NCBI GenBank assembly: GCA_023388935.1
Contig: JAEWFG010000299.1
Coordinates: 1-36,019 of the forward strand
Origin: Pseudomonadota bacterium
GTDB lineage: Bacteria; Pseudomonadota; Alphaproteobacteria; Rhizobiales; Xanthobacteraceae
Reading direction: 5' to 3'
Length of the DNA: 36,019 nucleotides
The position numbers and the translations under genes were made by a program. This document shows, one piece after another, positions 7,599 through 14,599 of this stretch (its first letter is position 1; each line of letters starts with the position of its first letter). The notes under the pieces were generated by a model. That model ran no database searches and had not been told where the DNA came from. It worked only from the letters and a program-made list of their open reading frames with translations.

Positions 7599-9131
7599 TC
7601 AACGCTTGAGCCACTCGGGTTTGCTCGAGCCGCGCGGCACGAGCACTGTCCTGAAGGAACCAGGAGTCTTCGAAAGGATACCTTGGTCGGTCATGCCCTG
7701 ATACGTGCCCAGCGGCGTCTCCGCGGTGAACAGATCCGGAGCAATGTTCGCGTGCTCGTCGGAAGATCCCGCCATCGCCTTGGCGTACTCCTTGTCGAAG
7801 ATGCCGAGCGACAGGAGCCACAGCACGGTCCTGGTCAGAGAAACGGTGACCCGGTAACTGCCACCCTCGACAGCGCGCCGGCGCAGCGCTGCGAGAACCC
7901 CGATCGTCCCCAGCCAGCCCACGATATTGTCGACAATGGGGATGATAGGCGGCGATTTGGGATGTGCGAGCGAGCCTTCTGTGGTGAACACGCCCGTTAC
8001 GGCTGCGCCGATTTCATCGAATCCGGGACGATTCTTCCACGGACCTTTGTTGCCGTGGAGCAGGACCTGAGCATGAATCAAGCCAGGCTTCTTGGCGCAG
8101 AGCGTTTCTGCATCGAGACCGTTGCGTTCCAGATAGCCCGGACGCCTGTTGGCAAAGAAGACGTCAGCGTCTTTCAGCAGCTCATCGAATTTCGCCCGAT
8201 CATCTTTGGACGAATCCAGAATGGCCTGGCGCATCCCGACCTGGACGTCCAGGACAAACGCGTCGTGCTCGGGATCATCCGGACGCCAGATGTTGAGAAC
8301 ATCGGCTCCATACCAAGCTAGGTCTCTGCCGATACAGGCCCCAGCAATCACGTGGCCCATGCCGAAGGCGCGAATGCCGTCCAACGGGCTCTTTGCGTCC
8401 TTCTTGAAGGGGATTGGGTCGCTCTCCCCAATCTTCTCCACAGAGATCAATGGCATTCTGGAGAGCACCTCGGTGTACTGGGGCTCCTTGCGAAACTCCT
8501 CGAACGTGCGCACCTTGGCGAGGACGAGCCCGGCCTCGGCTGCCGCGTCCTCCAGTTCATCGGCACGCCATTGAAGGATGGCGTTGTTCACGGACTCGGG
8601 GCTCGCGCTACTCCGAAGGAAGTTCAGAGCCCTGGCTTCGCCTTTGGGATAGATGTTCAAAGCGATGACGTGGCGTCCGTCGCGCGTTTCACGAAACAAC
8701 GGCAGCTCGAAGAACGGGTTCGTGCCCTCAACAAAGAGCAATGGGGGGCGTCCATTGATGGTCTCCCACTTCAGATCGAAGAAGCCGGCGAACCGCCGCA
8801 GCGCCTTGCGGACATCCACCGTAATATCCTGTCCTTCGCCTGTCCGGGATTGCCACAGCGCCGCGACAGCGGTTGCCTTGGCGGCAAGCCCAATCGCAGC
8901 CATGGTGCCAAACCGATGGGGGCTCGGTATGATCGGATCGCGGCCGTAGAAGCTGAGCTTACCGCCGCTGTCCGCGGTCGATAATCCGACATCTTTCAGG
9001 ACGTCATTGACTGTGCCATGAAAGTCGAAATCCGAATTGCTCACCGGATTGGCGAGCTTCGACACAATCGTCTCGGTGAGCAGATCCGGTTTGAGCTCTT
9101 CTGCCGCCTGGATGGTCGTCGCGATGTTCAT
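7599..9131 (-). CDS. CaiB/BaiF family (family III) CoA-transferase, two-half form
   Basis: A 510-residue enzyme that moves CoA between carboxylic acids, probably activating a substrate for the dehydrogenase encoded upstream. The C-terminal half (from about residue 265, DGIRAFGMGHVIAGACIGRD) is the canonical start of a CaiB/BaiF domain. Asp401 in IVDNIVGWLG fits the catalytic Asp that forms the glutamyl/aspartyl-CoA intermediate in this family. The N-terminal half (FGTMAAIGLAAKATAVAAL, then RTGEGQDITVDVR) looks like the distal part of such a domain without that Asp. The ATG at 9131 is preferred to the TTG at 9137 because GAAGGA lies at proper spacing. The substrate is unknown. Confidence 0.85.
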   Translation of the reverse strand: MNIATTIQAAEELKPDLLTETIVSKLANPVSNSDFDFHGTVNDVLKDVGLSTADSGGKLSFYGRDPIIPSPHRFGTMAAIGLAAKATAVAALWQSRTGEGQDITVDVRKALRRFAGFFDLKWETINGRPPLLFVEGTNPFFELPLFRETRDGRHVIALNIYPKGEARALNFLRSSASPESVNNAILQWRADELEDAAAEAGLVLAKVRTFEEFRKEPQYTEVLSRMPLISVEKIGESDPIPFKKDAKSPLDGIRAFGMGHVIAGACIGRDLAWYGADVLNIWRPDDPEHDAFVLDVQVGMRQAILDSSKDDRAKFDELLKDADVFFANRRPGYLERNGLDAETLCAKKPGLIHAQVLLHGNKGPWKNRPGFDEIGAAVTGVFTTEGSLAHPKSPPIIPIVDNIVGWLGTIGVLAALRRRAVEGGSYRVTVSLTRTVLWLLSLGIFDKEYAKAMAGSSDEHANIAPDLFTAETPLGTYQGMTDQGILSKTPGSFRTVLVPRGSSKPEWLKR

Positions 9132-9180
9132 GTACAAATTCCTTCTCGTTGGAGGAGTGTTGGTTGCTCGCGGCGGATCG

Positions 9181-10155
9181 CTACTCGGCGGCGACTTCGC
9201 GCGGGGCGGTCTTCTCCGACCGCTTGGTGCGCAGTTCCACGAGGCCGATCAGAAGCTCGTCGCGTTCTGCCTCCAGCTCTGCGATGGTGCGCGATCCGAC
9301 CTCGGCATGGACGCTGTCGATTAGCTTGCGCTGGACCTCTGGGGTCATGTCCGGCGAGCCAAGCGTTTTCCACCAGCCCATCATCGGGCCGAGCAATCCT
9401 GCGAAGGTGTGCTCGATGCCGCCGGAGCCGCCACCGAGGTGATTGAGCATCATGTTGCCCATGATTCCCCAGCGCAGGCCCGGGCCCCAGGAGAGAGCCG
9501 TGTCGACGTCAGCAGCGCTGACGACGCCCTCGGCAACGAGATAGTAGACTTCGCGCGCTAAAGCCGCTTGCAGGCGGTTGGCAACGTGACCCGGCATTTC
9601 CTTGTTTATGCGCACCGTCTTCCTGCCGATCGATGTATAAAATTCATCGGCTCGCTTGATTGTCTCCGCCGAGGTCTTGGCTCCGCCGACGATCTCGACC
9701 AGCGGAATCAAGTGCGGGGGATTGAAGGGATGGCCGATCACGCAACGCTCGGCATGTGCGCGGGCACCCGGCTGGATTTGACTTATCGGAATCCCCGACG
9801 AGCTCGAGGCGATGATCACATCGGGCGGCAGCAGTTCGTCGAGTTGACCGTAAAGCTTCTGCTTGAAATCGACCCGCTCGGGCCCGTTCTCCTGGACGAA
9901 ATCGGCGCTCGCCAATGCTTCGGCGAGATCGGTGGTGAAGTTCAGCTTTGACTGCGACGCACCGGACGAAAGGCCGAGGCGGGTCAGTGCCGGCCAGGCG
10001 CTTGCCACGAATTCCCTAAGTCTTGCTTCCGCGTTGGGCGCAGGGTCGGTCGCCACGACTTCTAGCCCCTTGGCGAGGAATAGCGCCGCCCAGCTCGCAC
10101 CGATGACGCCGGTGCCGACGATGGTAATGCGGCGAATGGGTTTGTTGTTCGACAT
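9181..10155 (-). CDS. 3-Hydroxyacyl-CoA dehydrogenase / carnitine dehydrogenase-like
   Basis: A 324-residue NAD-dependent dehydrogenase with an N-terminal Rossmann domain (GTGVIG, residues 14-19, and an acidic VVATDP at the end of the second strand) and a C-terminal helical dimerisation domain. The active-site landmarks are SSSSGIPIS and HPFNPPHLIPLVEIVGG, the latter carrying the catalytic His of the 3-hydroxyacyl-CoA dehydrogenase family. The length is close to L-carnitine dehydrogenase and short HBDH-type enzymes rather than FadB/FadJ. It lies 49 bp upstream of the CoA-transferase and 23 bp after the YWTD-protein gene, in one operon. The exact substrate cannot be read from sequence; a hydroxy-acid or its CoA ester is likely. 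Confidence 0.88.
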   Translation of the reverse strand: MSNNKPIRRITIVGTGVIGASWAALFLAKGLEVVATDPAPNAEARLREFVASAWPALTRLGLSSGASQSKLNFTTDLAEALASADFVQENGPERVDFKQKLYGQLDELLPPDVIIASSSSGIPISQIQPGARAHAERCVIGHPFNPPHLIPLVEIVGGAKTSAETIKRADEFYTSIGRKTVRINKEMPGHVANRLQAALAREVYYLVAEGVVSAADVDTALSWGPGLRWGIMGNMMLNHLGGGSGGIEHTFAGLLGPMMGWWKTLGSPDMTPEVQRKLIDSVHAEVGSRTIAELEAERDELLIGLVELRTKRSEKTAPREVAAE

Positions 10156-10178
10156 GGTTTGATTCTCCTGCTCGATTT

Positions 10179-11093
10179 TCAGACTTCGACGTAGGCAATG
10201 CCGGTGAGGTTGCCCTGGCCGTAGAGGAAGTTGCGCTCGTTCTTGCCGTCGAGATCGGCGGAATAGACTGAGCCGGCGAAGTCGGTGACGAACATTCGGT
10301 TGCCAGGCACGTCGAGCGCGATGCCGATGCCCTCCATCAAATGCGTGACCACGATCTCCGGGTCAGCCTTTGTGTCGATCGGCACACGATTGACGGTATT
10401 GCCACGCGGTGGATCGCCGCGATCGGTCCAGTAGAGGATGCGGTTCGTCAGATCGAGCTCGAGATCGACGGGTTCCGGCAGATGATCGAACAGCACCTCG
10501 ATGTCGGAACGGTTCGTCGGGGTCTCGCCCTTCGGGATCTCGATGTTGGCGCGGAAGATGCGGCCCACTCCGCCCTTCGTCGTGCCTTTTTGCGTCCAGT
10601 AGATTTTACCACGCTTCGGATCGATGGTGATGCCGACGCACCAGCGGGTTTCATCGCGTTGGTCCTTGTCGCCGCGACCGCGCTCGACCAGCGTTTCGAC
10701 CTGCGAGCCATCGAGGTTGCAGCGCATCACGCGCATGCCCTCGCGGTCACCCCAATAGAGCTTGCCGTTCTCCTTATCCAGATGCAGCTGTTTCGGCGTG
10801 TGGGTGCCGCCGGGCGGGACGATGACCTTGCGATTCCCGCCGTCGAGGTCGGCGCGCTCAATCGAGCCGTCGTTGAGGGGAGGAATGCCCATGTTGGTCC
10901 AATAGATGTGACCTGCCGCCACATCGACGACGATGCCGTCCGGGAAGCGGCAATTGGTGACGATGGTCTTGCGGTCGGAACCATCGGGATTCATCGAGTG
11001 AATGCGGTCGCCGCTCAGTTCGAGAACGAACAGTCGGCCGGACCGGGTGGCGCCCGACGAGTTCTTCGATTTGGTTGCTTCCAGTGTCGTCAT
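10179..11093 (-). CDS. YWTD-repeat beta-propeller protein
   Basis: A 304-residue protein made of LDL-receptor class B (YWTD) blades, predicted to fold as a six-bladed beta-propeller. Repeats visible are IYWTNMG, LYWGDREG, IYWTQKG and LYWTDRG, with a fifth degenerate copy MFVTDFAG, each about 40-50 residues apart and preceded by D-P-x-G or similar turns. There is no signal peptide, so it is probably cytoplasmic. The start at 11093 follows AAGGAC; the in-frame extension to 11168 runs into the duplicated promoter element. It is first in the operon with the hydroxyacyl-CoA dehydrogenase and CoA-transferase. Its role is unknown: it could be a lactonase-like enzyme or a binding platform. Confidence 0.82.
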   Translation of the reverse strand: MTTLEATKSKNSSGATRSGRLFVLELSGDRIHSMNPDGSDRKTIVTNCRFPDGIVVDVAAGHIYWTNMGIPPLNDGSIERADLDGGNRKVIVPPGGTHTPKQLHLDKENGKLYWGDREGMRVMRCNLDGSQVETLVERGRGDKDQRDETRWCVGITIDPKRGKIYWTQKGTTKGGVGRIFRANIEIPKGETPTNRSDIEVLFDHLPEPVDLELDLTNRILYWTDRGDPPRGNTVNRVPIDTKADPEIVVTHLMEGIGIALDVPGNRMFVTDFAGSVYSADLDGKNERNFLYGQGNLTGIAYVEV

Positions 11094-11151
11094 GGTCTGT
11101 CCTTCTGCGTCACAATTGCCTGGTCTCGCATTGGCTTGGCTGGCCCTTATC

Positions 11152-11210
11152 TGACCCACGTGCGCCATCGTTGCCAGTAAAGCCCGGCAAAGCGCGCCAA
11201 ATTGCTGCTA
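11152..11210. promoter_or_regulatory. Upstream element shared by two catabolic operons (copy 1)
   Basis: These 59 bp match 14392-14450 at 53 positions without gaps. The block sits 59 bp upstream of the YWTD-protein start codon on the minus strand and upstream of a remnant kinase start on the plus strand. The most constant parts are TGACCCACGTGCGCCAT, CGGCAA and CGCGCCAAATTGCTGCTA; GCAA-N11-TTGC (11187-11190 and 11202-11205) is an inverted pair conserved in both copies. It is probably a promoter/operator; the regulator is unknown. Confidence 0.6.
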
Positions 11211-11302
11211 ATGAGAGGGCGGGTTCCGCGCAGCCCGCGCATGGCGCGCGCAAAGCTTGGCTGGTCGAACTCATTTGGAGTTCGAATGCCGGAGGGTCAC
11301 AA

Positions 11303-11455
11303 ATGGTGCCGCACTCGCTGAACGTCGCGTACTCGGACGATGACTCTCAGATCTTGCGGAAGACGGTGTGGCTTACCGTGCCAAACGACGCGCGCGGTAG
11401 CCTCGCCTACACGATGCGCGGGCGAGGCAAATCCGACCGATGCTTGCGCGGATAA
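11303..11455 (+). pseudogene. Remnant of the 5' end of the giant sensor-kinase gene
   Basis: The first 18 codons (MVPHSLNVAYSDDDSQIL) repeat the start of the 2087-residue kinase at 14600 with 49 of 54 bases identical. The GGAGG ribosome-binding site and the 59-bp upstream block are also retained. After codon 18 similarity stops and the frame ends at codon 51 with no recognisable domain. The arrangement, divergent from a catabolic operon, is the same at both sites. This looks like a duplicated kinase locus whose body was deleted. It might still be translated into a 50-residue peptide. Confidence 0.7.
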
Positions 11456-11495
11456 ACGCGGCCGATATGGCCATCAAGCCTCCGCTGTCCGAAGT

Positions 11496-12320
11496 CTACT
11501 GCATGAACCATCCGTGGCTCACCACGACGGACTGGCCGGTGAGCGCGTTCGATGGGAACGCCGCCAGAAATACCGCGACTTCCGCCACGTCCTGCACGGT
11601 TGTGAACTCGCCGTCGACGGTTTCGTTCAACATCACTGTCTTGACGACGTCCGCCTCCGAGATCCCGAGTTCGCGCGCCTGCTCCGGGATCTGTTTCTCG
11701 ACGAGCGGTGTGCGGACGAAGCCAGGGCAGATCACGTTCGCACGGACCCCATGCGCGGCTCCCTCCTTCGCGACGACCTTGGCCAAGCCGACAAGGCCGT
11801 GCTTGGACGTAACGTAAGGAGCCTTAAGGGCTGACGCTTCCTTGGAGTGCACGGACCCAATGTAGATGATGCTGCCGCTCTTCTGCTTATACATCTGCCG
11901 TAGTGCGGCACGGGTCGTCAGGAACGCTCCATCCAGGTGGATGGAAAGCAGCTTTTTCCATTTTGCGAACTCGAACTCGACCAGCGGGGCGACGATTTGG
12001 ATGCCGGCGCTGCTGATCAGGACGTCCAGGTGCCCGAACGTTTCGATCGCCCGTGCCATGCCGGCTTCGACCTGCTCCTCGTTGCTCACATCCATCACAA
12101 CCCCGAGTGCGCGTTGCAAGAGTGGATCGATCTCGGACGCCGTTTGCTGCGCCGCCTTCTGATCGAGATCTGCGATCACCACCTTTGCCCCCTCGCGGGC
12201 CAAGGCGAGCGCAATCTCCTTGCCGATGCCGCTCGCGGCACCCGTGACCACGGCGACCTTGTCCGCAAGACGGGTGTTCGCAGCGGTCTCGCTGGATAAA
12301 GCCTCGTTATGCAAGTTCAT
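11496..12320 (-). CDS. bdhA: 3-Hydroxybutyrate dehydrogenase (SDR family)
   Basis: A 274-residue short-chain dehydrogenase that should interconvert 3-hydroxybutyrate and acetoacetate with NAD. The cofactor motif TGAASGIG is at residues 26-33 and ADLD follows the second strand, as in NAD-preferring enzymes. The catalytic residues are Ser156, Tyr169 and Lys173 (YVTSK), with NVICPGFVRTPLVEKQIPEQ after them, a segment typical of bacterial 3-hydroxybutyrate dehydrogenases. The N-terminus is ~18 residues longer than usual. The start at 12320 overlaps the acetoacetate decarboxylase gene by 14 bp and has AAAGG upstream. The substrate assignment rests on family similarity and on the decarboxylase neighbour. 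Confidence 0.88.
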   Translation of the reverse strand: MNLHNEALSSETAANTRLADKVAVVTGAASGIGKEIALALAREGAKVVIADLDQKAAQQTASEIDPLLQRALGVVMDVSNEEQVEAGMARAIETFGHLDVLISSAGIQIVAPLVEFEFAKWKKLLSIHLDGAFLTTRAALRQMYKQKSGSIIYIGSVHSKEASALKAPYVTSKHGLVGLAKVVAKEGAAHGVRANVICPGFVRTPLVEKQIPEQARELGISEADVVKTVMLNETVDGEFTTVQDVAEVAVFLAAFPSNALTGQSVVVSHGWFMQ

Positions 12321-13089
12321 GGGTTTTACCTTTCCGGTGGGGGGCCTCAGATTGCGCCAGGTAGTCATGGGCGACCTTGCCGAGCGGGAGCGTCAGATCC
12401 GCAATGAGGTGCATCGCTGAGATCACCTCCAGGACCGGCAGCTCCGCGACTGGGGCCAGCGCATGGGACCAGAGGTTCAACGCTGCCGGACCGGTCCAGG
12501 CTCCCTTCAGATCGATGTCTTCCAGGGAATACTCGACAAGCTCGCAGATGCGTGGAGTGCCGTCGACGTGAGGGACGATTTTGAGCAGGAAATTCGGTTC
12601 GGCCAGCGAGGCCTTCACGGATGAAAGATCCGTGGCTCTGTGCTTGTAGCCCATGGTGGCGCTTGCAACGCGGACCGGACCGTAATCGAGCGTGCCCACC
12701 AAGGTGTCGACCTCAGTACGGAGAGTGGGACTCGCAAGCTTCTTGGGAAAGCCCCACAGCTCGCGTCCGCCGGCAATGGGCGGGTGGTCGTTGAGAAACA
12801 TGCAGTGGCTGTAGCTGCCCTTGCGCCCCCGGAACGAGACCGGGATGACTTGTCCGCTCTCCGTGTAGTCGCCGAAGCCGGTTGAGTCCGGCATGCGAAT
12901 GAACTCGAACTTCACCAGAGGGTCGCGCACCTGGAGCGGTTCCGGGATGAGCTCGCGCAGCTTCTGCGGGTCGGTCCGGTAGGTGATGATCAGATATTCG
13001 CGGTTGCGAAAGCGATATGGCCCGATCGGATAGGCGGGATTGGTCAAGGGCATGGCAAAGGCCCTGGTGCGGACGGTGTCTTCGTGCAT
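12307..13089 (-). CDS. adc: Acetoacetate decarboxylase
   Basis: A 260-residue acetoacetate decarboxylase, converting acetoacetate to acetone and CO2. Lys116 in ELWGFPKKLA matches the Schiff-base Lys115 of the Clostridium enzyme, and Lys117 the neighbouring Lys that lowers its pKa. The preceding EFIRMPDSTGFGDYTESGQ and YSHCMFLND segments are also conserved in the family. The start at 13089 has GAGGAG 8 bp upstream; the frame is open to 13137 but without a site. It lies between the patatin gene and 3-hydroxybutyrate dehydrogenase, a grouping that fits disposal of acetoacetate from polyhydroxybutyrate breakdown. Confidence 0.93.
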   Translation of the reverse strand: MHEDTVRTRAFAMPLTNPAYPIGPYRFRNREYLIITYRTDPQKLRELIPEPLQVRDPLVKFEFIRMPDSTGFGDYTESGQVIPVSFRGRKGSYSHCMFLNDHPPIAGGRELWGFPKKLASPTLRTEVDTLVGTLDYGPVRVASATMGYKHRATDLSSVKASLAEPNFLLKIVPHVDGTPRICELVEYSLEDIDLKGAWTGPAALNLWSHALAPVAELPVLEVISAMHLIADLTLPLGKVAHDYLAQSEAPHRKGKTHELA

Positions 13090-13149
13090 TTTGAAAGCTC
13101 CTCTGGTTGATCGAGCGGCTCGCTCGGGATGCCTCATGCGTGCTCGCCG

Positions 13150-14355
13150 CTAATCCCGCCCGTCCACGGCAAGATCGAACGTGCTGACGCCTTCCTGATT
13201 GCGGGGTCGCTGCAGGGCCTCGGGATGGCGCAACGTGCGCACCGCGTCGTGATAACCGGCGCGCCAATGCTCCTCCATGGACAGCCGGGAAAATTCGTAA
13301 TCTTTCGAGCCCCCTTCGTAATGCTTGGAACGATAGATCAGCTGGACGAGGTTGTAGACCTTGCTGTCGGCGATCGAGCTCAGCATCCTGGCTTCCTCGC
13401 CGGCGAACAGGTCTGACGGCAGCTTTGACAGAAGGCTCGCGAGTGTCTTTCGAGCGCGCTGGCTCTGCTTGAAGTGATCGGTGTGGGCGCGCGTGCGACT
13501 TGAATACTGGATTTCCTTCTGGCGCATCACGACCTCAGCTACGTTGCCGGGAAGCTCGCCGCGCGCGCTCCAGAGATCCACCTGAAAGGCCAGCGTGTCC
13601 TGGCGGGGGCCTTGCTCAATGACCCATTGCAGCGGTGTGTTCGAGACGAGGCCTCCGTCCCAATAGAATTCTCCCTCAATCTCAACCGCGGGAAAGCCTG
13701 GCGGAAGCGATCCGCTCGCCATCACGTGCTCGGCTCGGATCGTATGCTTTTCGTTATCGAAGTAGACGAAATTGCCGGTGCGCACGTTCACCGCGCCGAC
13801 ACTGAAGCGCATCTCGCCGGCATTGATCCGGTCGAAGTCGACAAGCCGCTCGAGCGTGCCCTTCAGGAGCTTGGTTTCGTAAAAGCTCGTGGCCTCAAGA
13901 GCGCCGTGCGGGTACAGCCAGGGAGCGGGCTGCCGAAGCGTGAAAAAGCCCGAGGTGCCCGCGAAGAGGGCGTAGGTCGCACTAAGCTGGTTGAAGAGCG
14001 CGCGCGGCAAGCTGCCTTTCGGAGTGAGGGCGTCGGCGGGTGCAGCCCAGTCGAGCAGGGGATTGGCGGTGATCTCCTGCCAGAAGGTGCGCAGCTTGCC
14101 GACACGCTCGGCCGGTTCGTTTCCCGCGATAATGGCTGAGTTAGCGGCGCCAATGGAGACACCGGCGACCCAGTCGGGATTGATGTTCGCCTCAGCAAGG
14201 GCCTCGTAGACTCCGGCCTGGTAGGCCCCGAGCGCACCTCCACCTTGCAACACCAGGGCGATGCATTCGAACGGGAGACGTCCTTCGGCTGTTCTGAACT
14301 GCGGCTGGAGCTGAACATTCATGGTGTGGGTTTCCGTCTCAAACTGCGTGGCCAT
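13150..14355 (-). CDS. Patatin-like phospholipase / hydrolase
   Basis: A 401-residue patatin-fold serine hydrolase. The oxyanion loop is QGGGALGAYQAGV (residues 37-49), the nucleophile is Ser67 in GVSIG, and the catalytic Asp is Asp233 in WDGG. The C-terminal part is an Arg/Lys-rich helical region. The DUF3734-type patatins that accompany 3-hydroxybutyrate dehydrogenase look the same and have been suggested to act in polyester or lipid turnover; the substrate here is not known. The start at 14355 is a choice among several: no ATG has an ideal site, and 14322 is an alternative that begins just before the conserved part. It is the first gene of the operon with adc and bdhA. Confidence 0.88.
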   Translation of the reverse strand: MATQFETETHTMNVQLQPQFRTAEGRLPFECIALVLQGGGALGAYQAGVYEALAEANINPDWVAGVSIGAANSAIIAGNEPAERVGKLRTFWQEITANPLLDWAAPADALTPKGSLPRALFNQLSATYALFAGTSGFFTLRQPAPWLYPHGALEATSFYETKLLKGTLERLVDFDRINAGEMRFSVGAVNVRTGNFVYFDNEKHTIRAEHVMASGSLPPGFPAVEIEGEFYWDGGLVSNTPLQWVIEQGPRQDTLAFQVDLWSARGELPGNVAEVVMRQKEIQYSSRTRAHTDHFKQSQRARKTLASLLSKLPSDLFAGEEARMLSSIADSKVYNLVQLIYRSKHYEGGSKDYEFSRLSMEEHWRAGYHDAVRTLRHPEALQRPRNQEGVSTFDLAVDGRD

Positions 14356-14391
14356 GCCGTCATCTTTTCCCTCGCCCGCGTTGGCCTCTAT

Positions 14392-14450
14392 TGACCCACG
14401 TGCGCCATAGTCGCGAGTAAAGGTCGGCAAATCGCGCCAAATTGCTGCTA
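14392..14450. promoter_or_regulatory. Upstream element shared by two catabolic operons (copy 2)
   Basis: The partner of 11152-11210, lying 37 bp upstream of the patatin start on the minus strand and about 150 bp upstream of the giant-kinase start on the plus strand. It is therefore a divergent control region. The conserved inverted pair GCAA-N11-TTGC is at 14427-14430 and 14442-14445. No good sigma-54 site is present: the nearest GG and GC pair is 8 bp apart instead of 10. Confidence 0.6.
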
Positions 14451-14599
14451 ACCAGAAGAAAGGGTTCCGCGCATTCTGGATCAGGCAAGATCAATGGACG
14501 GCTGGCATTTCTCGGGCGATGCAGTACGATTTCTGCAGGGCCCTGGAGAGGCCGGGTGGGCCGACCTCAATTCGGAGCACGGATGCAGGAGGCTGATAG

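Noticed and set aside
11075..11455. 126-codon plus-strand gene over the YWTD-protein start
   Set aside because: Only the part from 11303 resembles anything (the kinase start); the upstream codons are noncoding promoter and antisense sequence.
14425..14445. Possible sigma-54 promoter (TGGCGCG...TGCC on the minus strand) in the shared element
   Set aside because: The GG and GC dinucleotides are separated by 8 bp instead of the required 10 in both copies.
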